Assembly (NCBI GenBank): GCA_016718505.1
Contig: JADKDE010000002.1
Location: 434,001 to 498,000, forward strand
From: Saprospiraceae bacterium
GTDB taxonomy: Bacteria > Bacteroidota > Bacteroidia > Chitinophagales > Saprospiraceae
Reading direction: 5' to 3'
Length of the DNA stretch: 64,000 nt
Shown: positions 57,192 through 64,000 of the stretch, piece by piece
Layout: every line of letters starts with the position of its first letter
Numbering within the stretch: the first letter of the stretch is position 1
Program-made: the position numbers and the translations under genes
Notes under the pieces: generated by a model
The model's input: the letters and a program-made list of their open reading frames with translations, nothing else
The model's database searches: none
Told to the model about the DNA's origin: nothing

Positions 57192-57216
57192 TTATATTTT
57201 CAAACAAATAAAATTT

Positions 57217-57561
57217 ATGTCAAAAATTTCTGAGATTACTATAAATGTTGAATTGGACGACGAAAATGTTCCCCAAAAACTATCATGGAAAACTACGGAT
57301 CACCCCGACTACCATGAATTTCAAGAAGTAAAATGTTTTAGCTTGTCAATGTTCGATAAAAGCTCAAAAGATACGATGAAAATCGACCTGTGGACCAACG
57401 AGCTACAAGTGATCGAAATGGATAGATTCATTTATCAATCCATCAGATCGCTGGCAGATACTTATTTTAAAGCCACAAATAACCGAGATCTAGCGAATTC
57501 AATGCAGCAATTCGCTGAGTATTTTGCTGAAAAAACTGAAATCACATCTCCTCAATCCTAA
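57217..57561 (+). CDS. gldC: Gliding motility protein GldC
   Basis: The protein has 114 residues and is soluble. 'SEITINVELDDENVPQKLSWKTTDHP' and 'MKIDLWTNELQVIEMDRFIYQSIRSLADTY' match GldC, a small cytoplasmic protein tied to Bacteroidota gliding and the T9SS-linked machinery. It lies 25 bp after paaZ, an arrangement of convenience rather than an obvious pathway link. T9SS cargo genes nearby are consistent with a gliding or secreting organism, though gldC itself does not prove motility. Confidence 0.88.
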   Translation: MSKISEITINVELDDENVPQKLSWKTTDHPDYHEFQEVKCFSLSMFDKSSKDTMKIDLWTNELQVIEMDRFIYQSIRSLADTYFKATNNRDLANSMQQFAEYFAEKTEITSPQS

Positions 57562-57699
57562 TATTAAAACCCAGCTCATGTCCAATTTCTTATTTTTTAG
57601 ACATTCATCTTTTATTTGATGCGATTCATAGAAAAAATATTAAATACCTGAGCGTACTACTTAAATTTGTTTTTCATTTATTTTAAAAAAAATCAAAAA

Positions 57700-59025
57700 A
57701 TGATTAGAAATTATCTTTGTCTCTTTCTGTGTTGCCTTATAGGTATTGGGACTTCAACGGCTCAGTTGAATTCCATAAAATTCGAAAAATATACCCTACC
57801 CAATGGCTTAAAGGTCATTCTGCATCAAGACAAATCAACCCCCATCGTGACCGTTTCAGTCATGTATCACGTGGGGTCTAAAAATGAAAGCCCTGACAGA
57901 ACAGGTTTTGCTCACTTTTTTGAACATTTATTGTTCGAAGGTAGCAAAAATATCAAGCGCGGTGAATTTGACAAATATATCCAAAATGCTGGAGGTACCA
58001 ATAATGCCAATACTACTTGGGATAGGACTTATTACTACGAAGTATTGCCTTCAAATCAGCTTGGAGTAGGACTTTGGTTAGAATCCGAAAGAATGATGCA
58101 CGCCAAAGTTGAGAAAATCGGTATTGAAACACAACGTCAGGTAGTCAAAGAAGAACGCAGACAGCGTATCGATAATCAGCCTTACGGAACAGTTGTAGAA
58201 GAATCAATGAAAAGAGCTTTTAAGAAGCACCCTTATCAGTGGCCCGTAATTGGTTCTATGGCGCATCTTGACGCTGCAACCGACGACGATTATGTCAATT
58301 TTTACAAGACTTACTATGTGCCGAACAATGCCATCCTTTGCGTTGCTGGTGATCTTGATATAGCTTCTACCAAGGAAATGATTGCTAAATATTTTAGCAC
58401 GATCCCTAGGGGGAAAAACATAGTGAAGCCCAATATCGTTGAGCCGCCACTTGGTGGTGAGGTTAGAGATACTTTCTATGACAATATTCAGCTTCCAGCG
58501 GTTATCCAAACTTATAGAATTCCAGGTCAAGGAACTGAAGATTATTATGCTGTGCAAATGTTAGGTATGTTGATGTCGCAAGGGGGAAGTTCTCGATTGA
58601 GTAAAGCACTTGTGGATGAACAACAAAAAGCAGTAGCCGTAGGCAATTTCCCACTTCCCATGGAAGATCCAGGAGCGGCACTCTGTTATGGTATCGCCAA
58701 TATGGGTATTTCCCCACTTGATCTAGAAAAAAGCATGGATGAGGAAATCCAAAAAGTACAGACACAATTGATCTCCGATGAAGAGTTACAAAAATTGAAA
58801 AATCAGATTGAAAATGATTTTGTCGGACAAAACGCAACCATGGAAGGCGTCGCAGAGACCCTAGCCAATTATGAAATGTATTTTGGAGATGCAAATTTGA
58901 TCAATACTGAATTAAATAGATACCTAAAAGTAACTAAAGAAGATATTCAAAGAGTAGCCAATAAATACTACCAAAAAAACAATCGAGTTTCTTTGATTTA
59001 TCTTCCAAAATCTGCAAAACCATAA
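57700..59025 (+). CDS. M16 family zinc protease, catalytic member
   Basis: The protein has 441 residues from the ATG at 57700, which opens a signal peptide ending STAQ. The inverted zinc motif HFFEH is at 72-76, with the downstream Glu ligand expected in 'ERRQRIDNQPYG..VEESM'. The second half holds the M16 C-terminal domain ('PAVIQTYRIPGQGTEDYYAV', 'GGSSRLSKALVDEQQ'). It degrades peptides in the periplasm. The next gene encodes a non-catalytic M16 partner 31 bp away, so the two likely form a heterodimer like other two-part M16 proteases. Confidence 0.9.
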   Translation: MIRNYLCLFLCCLIGIGTSTAQLNSIKFEKYTLPNGLKVILHQDKSTPIVTVSVMYHVGSKNESPDRTGFAHFFEHLLFEGSKNIKRGEFDKYIQNAGGTNNANTTWDRTYYYEVLPSNQLGVGLWLESERMMHAKVEKIGIETQRQVVKEERRQRIDNQPYGTVVEESMKRAFKKHPYQWPVIGSMAHLDAATDDDYVNFYKTYYVPNNAILCVAGDLDIASTKEMIAKYFSTIPRGKNIVKPNIVEPPLGGEVRDTFYDNIQLPAVIQTYRIPGQGTEDYYAVQMLGMLMSQGGSSRLSKALVDEQQKAVAVGNFPLPMEDPGAALCYGIANMGISPLDLEKSMDEEIQKVQTQLISDEELQKLKNQIENDFVGQNATMEGVAETLANYEMYFGDANLINTELNRYLKVTKEDIQRVANKYYQKNNRVSLIYLPKSAKP

Positions 59026-59056
59026 TTTTATTTAATTGAAAAAATATATTCATACA

Positions 59057-61240
59057 ATGAAAAATAGTCTATCTATCGCTATAAAAATTTGCTTTATTGC
59101 ATTGTCCCTATTTATTTGCGATCAAAGCATGGCCCAGCAAAAGGGCAAGACACCTACCAAAACAGCCGCCAAGGCAAAAAAAGGTGCCGCGAAAGCTTCT
59201 GCCAAATCTAATGCAGCCCAAGCATCTGAGGATTTTAGAACTTCAGTTCCAGCAGCAGGGCCAGCAGCTAAAATCAATATTGGAAAATACGACAAATCGG
59301 TATTGCCCAATGGACTCCAAGTGATTATCGTTGAAAATCACAAAATCCCAAAAGCCAGTTATCAACTTTTTGTGGATTATGACCCAATTACTGAAAATGA
59401 ATTCGCAGGAAAAGTAAGCCTCGCAGGTGAGCTACTAGGACGAGGTACGACCACGAGAAATAAAGCCCAAATCGATGAATTCGTGGACAAAATCGGAGCT
59501 TCGCTTTCTACCAATGGAAATGGCGTTTCGGGTGCCAGCCTTACCAAATACTCTGAGCAATTGTTGACCATCATGTCCGATGTCCTCCTTAATCCTACTT
59601 TCTCTGCTGACGAATTTGAAAAAATCAGAAAACAAACGCTTTCTGGATTAGCCCAAAATAAAGAAGACGCCAATACCATCGCCGCCAATGTTGGAAAAGT
59701 TTTGGCTTATGGTGCAAAGCATCCTTATGGCGAAATCGAAACCGAAACGACTATAAAAAACATCAATCCTGACATGTGTCGCCAGTTTTACAAAGATTAT
59801 TTTATCCCAAACAATAGTTATTTGATCATAGTCGGAGACGTCAATCCAACCGTTGAAAAACAAAGAGCCGCCAACTACTTTGGTGCTTGGAAATCCGGTA
59901 CAAAATTGACACACACGCCTCCAGCCGTCGATATGAATTCCAAGACTACCCTTGATTTTGTGAACAAATCTGGAGCAGTTCAGTCTGTAATCTCGTTAAC
60001 CTATCCCGTGAATTTGAAACCCAATGATTCTGAAAAACTCAAAGCTAGAGTTATGAACACGATGTTTGGAGGATTTTTTAGGTCCAGGCTAAATGACAAC
60101 CTCCGCGAAAAACACGGATATACTTATGGCGTGAGAAGTAGCCTCAACGACGACAGATTTGTAGGTCGCTTTTCTGCTGGTGGAAGCGTGAGAAATGAAG
60201 TGACCGATAGCTCCATCATCGAGATGTTCAAGGAGATCAATCGCATGAAAACAGAACTCATCAGCGACGAGGAATATCACAGCGTTCGCAACGTAATGGC
60301 TGGCGACTTCGGACGTTCCCTCGAATCGCCCCAAACGGTAGCCAATTTTGCCCTAAACATCGCTAGATTTGATTTGCCTACTGATTATTACAATAATTAT
60401 GTGCAAAATCTGATGGCGGTCTCTAAGCAAGATATCCTCAACATGGCAAACAAATACCTTAAACCCGAAAATGCCCACATCGTAGTAGTAGGCAACAAGG
60501 ACATCGCTTCTAAATTGAGTACCTTTTCTCATGATAAAAAAGTTCATTTTTATGACGTGTACGGAAAGCCAATCGAGATGAATACTGAGGTGCCAAGCGT
60601 TACGGCTACCCAAGTTTTGGATAAGTACATTCAAGCAATCGGAGGCCTAGACAAAGTCAAATCCGTGACTACTTCTGCTACGAATATGGAGGCTTCTCTC
60701 CAAGGGATGGTGATTTCTATGGCCGAAAAGAAGAAAATCGGTGGCAAGTACTTACAGACGGTTTCTCTGATGGGAAATACGCTCCAAAAACAAGTTTGTG
60801 ATGGGACCAAAGGCTCTTCAACGATCCAAGGTCAGCCACAAGCCATGAGCGAAGCCGATATCGAAAAGCTCAAAAGCAATGCTGAGTTTTGTCCTCAAAT
60901 GCATTATTCATCCCTAGGGCATAAGATAGAAGTGAAGGGCATCGAAGACATCGAAGGCAAAAAAGCCTATCAATTGGAGATAACCCCAAAGGCTGGGAAC
61001 AAATTTTCTGAATACTATGACACAGAGACGGGCTTATTGGTCCGTGAAGTTAAGGTTGATGGAGAAGGCGAAAATATTGCGACTATGACCAGTGATCTTT
61101 CCGATTATAAAGACGTCAAAGGCCTATTAGTCCCCCACAAGATCGTTATTTCAGGTACCATGCCGATGCCATTGGAAGCCATCGTGAAGTCTGTAAAAAT
61201 AAACGAAGAGATTCCAGACAGCGAGTTCAAAGTTGACTAA
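59057..61240 (+). CDS. M16 family partner subunit without HxxEH, with C-terminal LolA-like domain
   Basis: The protein has 727 residues from the ATG at 59057. It has a signal peptide, then an Ala/Lys-rich low-complexity linker (about 30-65), then an M16 fold ('LPNGLQVIIVENHKIPKASYQLFVDY'). The zinc motif is replaced by 'LAGELLGRGTTTRN', so it cannot be catalytic. The conserved 'LREKHGYTYGVRSSL' (R-Y motif) is present, as in the non-catalytic half of paired M16 enzymes. Residues ~505-727 look like an outer-membrane lipoprotein carrier-type domain ('LDKYIQAIGGLDKVKSV', 'YYDTETGLLVREVKV'). It is probably the substrate-binding partner of the upstream protease. Confidence 0.85.
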   Translation: MKNSLSIAIKICFIALSLFICDQSMAQQKGKTPTKTAAKAKKGAAKASAKSNAAQASEDFRTSVPAAGPAAKINIGKYDKSVLPNGLQVIIVENHKIPKASYQLFVDYDPITENEFAGKVSLAGELLGRGTTTRNKAQIDEFVDKIGASLSTNGNGVSGASLTKYSEQLLTIMSDVLLNPTFSADEFEKIRKQTLSGLAQNKEDANTIAANVGKVLAYGAKHPYGEIETETTIKNINPDMCRQFYKDYFIPNNSYLIIVGDVNPTVEKQRAANYFGAWKSGTKLTHTPPAVDMNSKTTLDFVNKSGAVQSVISLTYPVNLKPNDSEKLKARVMNTMFGGFFRSRLNDNLREKHGYTYGVRSSLNDDRFVGRFSAGGSVRNEVTDSSIIEMFKEINRMKTELISDEEYHSVRNVMAGDFGRSLESPQTVANFALNIARFDLPTDYYNNYVQNLMAVSKQDILNMANKYLKPENAHIVVVGNKDIASKLSTFSHDKKVHFYDVYGKPIEMNTEVPSVTATQVLDKYIQAIGGLDKVKSVTTSATNMEASLQGMVISMAEKKKIGGKYLQTVSLMGNTLQKQVCDGTKGSSTIQGQPQAMSEADIEKLKSNAEFCPQMHYSSLGHKIEVKGIEDIEGKKAYQLEITPKAGNKFSEYYDTETGLLVREVKVDGEGENIATMTSDLSDYKDVKGLLVPHKIVISGTMPMPLEAIVKSVKINEEIPDSEFKVD

Positions 61241-61261
61241 TTTTTTTAGAACATATATTTT

Positions 61262-61361
61262 AGGGCGTCCCCTCGGCATCGCCGAGGGCCGCGCTCTTCG
61301 CCGCTAGGTCCTTCGGACTCTCGTATTCACGAGACGGCTCCGATCGCTGACGCATCCCGAA
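61262..61361 (+). repeat. GC-rich intergenic hairpin element, copy 4
   Basis: It starts TAGGGCGTCC and holds CCCTCGGC-ATC-GCCGAGGG, GTCC-TTC-GGAC and CTCGT-ATTC-ACGAG hairpins, then CGATCGCTGACGC. It is the clearest member of the family. It occupies a third of the 313-bp gap before the HepT-like gene; the rest is AT-rich and featureless. Confidence 0.55.
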
Positions 61362-61553
61362 CTCTAAACACTCGACATTTAGCTTTTTGATTCTTAGAGT
61401 ATAAAAGTTTCACTGAAGTACATTGTTCGATATCTAATCCATACCACCTTGGTTTATAAGGCTTTTTGTCCTGTCATAATTTGGCATTTCAAATTAAGCA
61501 CTTCTTTTTCCATTTTATCAAACCTTTATTGTGTGTAGCGCCTACTTACTCGT

Positions 61554-61889
61554 TTAGTAATTTTTCGATTTCAGTCTGTAAAGTAGGAAGATGTTTAATT
61601 TAATTACAATTCCCCAAATCACATCGTCGGAAACAGAGTCGTATCCATGAATAATTCTGTTCCAAACATCAACCAGCTTTCTAGAATTTGATATGGTAAT
61701 CGATTCATCTTCTTTAAGTATTCGATTCATTGCTTCGCCAATAATTTCAATATTTCTTTCAACTGCTCTTTTGGTTCGCAAATCGACTTGATAATTGGCA
61801 AACTCTTTCGTTCGGTCAGTAAAGAAACTTTCAATTTCCATAATGGCGTTCAAAATGTCGTAAAGCCAATCTTTTATATCATTGTCCAT
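61554..61889 (-). CDS. HepT-like (DUF86) toxin-type protein
   Basis: The protein has 111 residues and is all-helical. 'RNIEIIGEAMNRILKED' and 'VWNRIIHGYDSVSDDVIW' follow the DUF86/HepT pattern, whose RNase site is RX4HXY. Here His and Tyr are in place (HGY), but the residue five before His is Trp, with Arg instead at minus three. Activity may therefore be altered. The gene overlaps the upstream nucleotidyltransferase by 11 bp, the usual antitoxin-toxin order for MntA/HepT systems. Confidence 0.8.
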   Translation of the reverse strand: MDNDIKDWLYDILNAIMEIESFFTDRTKEFANYQVDLRTKRAVERNIEIIGEAMNRILKEDESITISNSRKLVDVWNRIIHGYDSVSDDVIWGIVIKLNIFLLYRLKSKNY

Positions 61890-62181
61890 AAATTTGTTTT
61901 CTTTGTTGGTTTACAGACTGTTTGAAATATGGATTTTTTATAGCTTTCTCTTCTAATAAATCAATTGGCCGTTTTAAAATGTCTTGAAGGGAGAATTTAA
62001 ATTCAAAATAATTATCAGCATAATCTTCAACTTCGATATTTGAAAAATCCACAATCAAGTCAATATCACTTTCGCCATTGAATCGTTCAGTTAATACAGA
62101 CCCAAAAGCATAAAGGCTTTTTACCTTGTGACTTTCACAGAGCTTTTTTATGTCAGATGTATATGTTTCAAGTATATTCAT
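61879..62181 (-). CDS. MntA-like minimal nucleotidyltransferase (antitoxin-type)
   Basis: The protein has 100 residues from the ATG at 62181; a TTG at 62199 is the alternative. The active-site pattern GSX10DXD is intact: 'FGSVLTERFNGESDIDLIVDF'. MntA proteins add AMP to the Tyr of the HepT HXY motif and so silence it. This gene precedes and overlaps the HepT-like gene, as in known MNT/HepT pairs, so a toxin-antitoxin or defence role is likely by family. Confidence 0.85.
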   Translation of the reverse strand: MNILETYTSDIKKLCESHKVKSLYAFGSVLTERFNGESDIDLIVDFSNIEVEDYADNYFEFKFSLQDILKRPIDLLEEKAIKNPYFKQSVNQQRKQIYGQ

Positions 62182-62497
62182 TTCTTTAAAATTATTCAAC
62201 CAAATTTACAAATTATTTCTTGATATTCACAAGTTGGTCAAAATTTGAATGGTGGATGGTCATTTTGCTCACAAAATTTTGTTGCATAGAAATTTGACTC
62301 CTGCTATTTGCCTACCGCTATGAAGTTACAGTAATTTTAATCATTTTAGGGCTTGAAAATAGTGGTTTTTGATTTTTAAAGTATCATTTTCATGAAATTG
62401 GGATAAAAAAAATTCATAATGTTGGTGGATATAGATATTTATTCCTAATATTGTATTGAATACGAAATTTTACATACTCTCTTAAAGTTATTTTTAT
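62182..62497. other. Intergenic region between the MNT gene and the lipoprotein gene
   Basis: These 316 AT-rich bases hold the two divergent promoters. I see no clear operator, hairpin or repeat. Confidence 0.3.
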
Positions 62498-62857
62498 ATG
62501 AAAAACCGAAATTTTTGGAGTTTAATGCTCATTTTGATGGTATTAACGCAGTCCTGCTTATTTTCTAATGTCAAACGAGAATCCCAACAATTTTATCCAC
62601 CCATCCCTTTCAATAAGGTTATGGTCTTTAAAGACTCTACTGATTTACCCGATAAATATACTAAGGTGGCCATGATCCATGTGAATTACCCTGCCGATTG
62701 GGAAAAAGGCAAATGGAATCGAGCAGCCAAACGTTGTGCAGCTCTGGGAGCCAATGGATTGTACTTGATCCAAAAACCGCCAATGGATTTTGCCGACAGA
62801 ATAGCTATTGCTTTTACCCATAGACAAGATGCCAGTTTTTTGGCATTCAAATATTGA
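62498..62857 (+). CDS. Small predicted lipoprotein
   Basis: The protein has 119 residues. The lipoprotein signal ends 'MVLTQSC' (Cys at 20). The mature part has 'KYTKVAMIHVNYPADWEKGKWNRAAKRCAALGANGLYLIQ', a short alpha/beta unit seen in other small Bacteroidota lipoproteins that carry a 'K.AA.LGAN.i' helix. No reaction is known. It stands ~100 bp before rimM on the same strand. Confidence 0.65.
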   Translation: MKNRNFWSLMLILMVLTQSCLFSNVKRESQQFYPPIPFNKVMVFKDSTDLPDKYTKVAMIHVNYPADWEKGKWNRAAKRCAALGANGLYLIQKPPMDFADRIAIAFTHRQDASFLAFKY

Positions 62858-62953
62858 ATTGACCCAGTATTTTTATAAAAATATGGCTATCACCTCAATT
62901 TGCCTAGCGGGTAATATTTATTTTGCTTACTTTCGCTACCAAAGTACAACAGG

Positions 62954-63484
62954 ATGGCAGTTAATATAGAAAAATATCAAGAAGTGGGTTATCTACAAAA
63001 TACCCATGGTCTCAAAGGTGAAATGCGTATAAAAATAAGTGTAGAATTTCAAGAAGATATGCTTTTATCCGAAAAGATTTTTTTCGAATTAAATGGGCAG
63101 ATGATACCTTATTTCATCGATGAACTTCGAAGCCCCGGAAATTGGATCATCAAATTGGAAGATATAGATACCCCAGAGCAAGCTAGATACTTGCAAGGTA
63201 AAGCAGTACACTTGGAACGGGCAGATATATTGTTAGATGAAGAGCGAACCATCATCATCGAGAAAAATCCTTTTGCTCATCTGGTGGGATACAATACCTT
63301 CGATGGTGATACGTCCATAGGAGAAGTCCTAGAAATTAGAGAGATGCCAGGACAAACAATTGCAGTTTTGAATCGCGAAGGGAAAGAGGTTTTTATTCCG
63401 TTGGTTAAGCCATTTATAGTAGAAATCAAGGACGATGCTAAAACACTCCACCTCAATCTCCCAGAGGGGATTTTAGATTTATGA
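62954..63484 (+). CDS. rimM: Ribosome maturation factor RimM
   Basis: The protein has 176 residues. The N-terminal beta-barrel 'VGYLQNTHGLKGEMRIKI' (the G..HGLKGE signature) is followed by a PRC-barrel domain with 'LVGYNTFDGDTSIGEVLEI' and 'EVFIPLVKPFIVEID'-like wording. RimM binds S19 and helps mature the 30S head. The usual neighbours (rpsP, trmD) are not next to it: the gene downstream is on the opposite strand. Length and both domains are normal. Confidence 0.92.
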   Translation: MAVNIEKYQEVGYLQNTHGLKGEMRIKISVEFQEDMLLSEKIFFELNGQMIPYFIDELRSPGNWIIKLEDIDTPEQARYLQGKAVHLERADILLDEERTIIIEKNPFAHLVGYNTFDGDTSIGEVLEIREMPGQTIAVLNREGKEVFIPLVKPFIVEIKDDAKTLHLNLPEGILDL

Positions 63485-63488
63485 TAAA

Positions 63489-64000
63489 CTATTCGTCTTC
63501 GGACTTATTGGCATAAACTTTATGCGCCTTTTTATTTTTGTCCAGTAGAATGGTCCCTTTGGTTTTGTAGATCCATACGATTCCTTTTTTGACCTCACGG
63601 ATAGTATCAGCTTTACCCCAACTAAAGGCCATTTGCAGGGAATCCATCCCAGGGATGATTGTCTTTTGAAAGATAGCAGTTCCGATAGGGTAGCCGTGCT
63701 TTTTAGCCAACTTTCTGACTTTCGACTGCTTATAAAAATCTAATTTTCGATAATTGAATTTTGTTGTGTCGCCAACGAATCCTACGAAAGTTCCTTTGTC
63801 TTGGACATACAAAGCCACCGCGTTGTAATCATCAAAATTGTGTAGATTCTGTACGAGCTTTTGACCCAAAACATATTGATATTCGCCTATCGTTTTAAGC
63901 TCACTTAAATTCAAGAATTGATCAAAAATTTTGTCGTGACTTTGATCCGCTTGTGCAAACAGGCGAAAACATCCAGAAAAAGCAATTAGAACGAATATTA
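63489..64000 (-). CDS. Secreted protein of unknown function (N-terminus beyond the window)
   Basis: At least 170 residues are visible. The frame stays open to the window edge. Upstream of the internal TTG at 63914 it reads 'IFVLIAFSGCFRLFAQ' then 'ADQSHDKIFDQFL', a signal peptide with an AQ cleavage site, so the true start lies beyond 64000. The mature part is basic and Lys-rich ('YKQSKVRKLAKKHGYPIG', 'GIVWIYKTKGTILLDKNKKAHKVYA'), with no motif I recognise. It is convergent with rimM (4-bp gap). Confidence 0.6.
   Translation of the reverse strand, partial: IFVLIAFSGCFRLFAQADQSHDKIFDQFLNLSELKTIGEYQYVLGQKLVQNLHNFDDYNAVALYVQDKGTFVGFVGDTTKFNYRKLDFYKQSKVRKLAKKHGYPIGTAIFQKTIIPGMDSLQMAFSWGKADTIREVKKGIVWIYKTKGTILLDKNKKAHKVYANKSEDE

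Noticed and set aside
1..64000. tRNA, rRNA, riboswitch or prophage genes
   Set aside because: No cloverleaf, rRNA core, known riboswitch core or phage structural gene was recognised by reading; a covariance-model scan would be decisive.

Overview
This AT-rich window has the marks of a Bacteroidota chromosome, most likely from the Saprospiria/Chitinophagia side of the phylum. The lineage call is an inference from gene content: type IX secretion (T9SS) C-terminal sorting domains on three secreted proteins, gliding gene gldC, a short-chain-type L-threonine dehydrogenase, FecA-like and FadL-like outer-membrane proteins, A-rich start contexts, and TAnnTTTG-type -7 promoter boxes. No rRNA, tRNA or CRISPR array was seen.

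Layout. 1-3849: the end of a peptide-type ABC permease, then a surface protein with a barrel-like N-terminus and nine Ig-like repeats. 4139-7265: a long-form GAPDH, a DUF6428 protein, and a GxxExxY nuclease-fold gene set in a field of 'GCAAAG' repeats that includes a 45-bp tandem array. 7266-13124 (minus strand): a FecA-like receptor, then a membrane and metal block (TauE/SafE, two small membrane proteins, VIT1-like, CorA). 13473-20816: small enzymes and channels, an HxlR/DoxX/ene-reductase divergon, and a SulP transporter divergent from a TetR regulator. 20851-27112: mixed genes, including an outer-membrane FadL-like protein and a glycosyltransferase-phosphatase fusion resembling glucosylglycerate synthesis. 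27434-31759: a tight six-gene operon (Ric/ScdA, hemerythrin, DUF2249, heme-copper-oxidase-like membrane protein, MIP18-type Fe-S factor, Rrf2/NsrR-like regulator) that reads as a nitric-oxide and Fe-S damage response. 32522-35892: GH20 hexosaminidase and threonine dehydrogenase. 36199-37777: a small Cro/C1 regulator gene split by an insertion sequence with perfect ends and a 5-bp target duplication. 37993-44607: a lipoprotein and a giant secreted M23/SprB-repeat protein. 44818-64000: parE, agmatinase, a GT39 enzyme, glgB, T9SS cargo, rdgB, paaZ, gldC, an M16 protease pair, an MntA/HepT-type pair, rimM, and a partial secreted protein.

Two window-wide patterns stand out. First, seven genes (the Ig-repeat protein, FecA-like, CorA, FadL-like, transposase, M23 giant, GlgB) are broken only by one-base indels, several of them in short homopolymers, with no nonsense substitutions. 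Uncorrected long-read consensus error explains this better than decay, so these genes are probably intact in the organism. Second, two repeat families recur between genes: a 17-bp dyad ACTTGYRWWWTGCAAGT (five copies, each at the 5' side of a minus-strand gene for a membrane or envelope protein) and GC-rich hairpin elements of about 100 bp (four copies).
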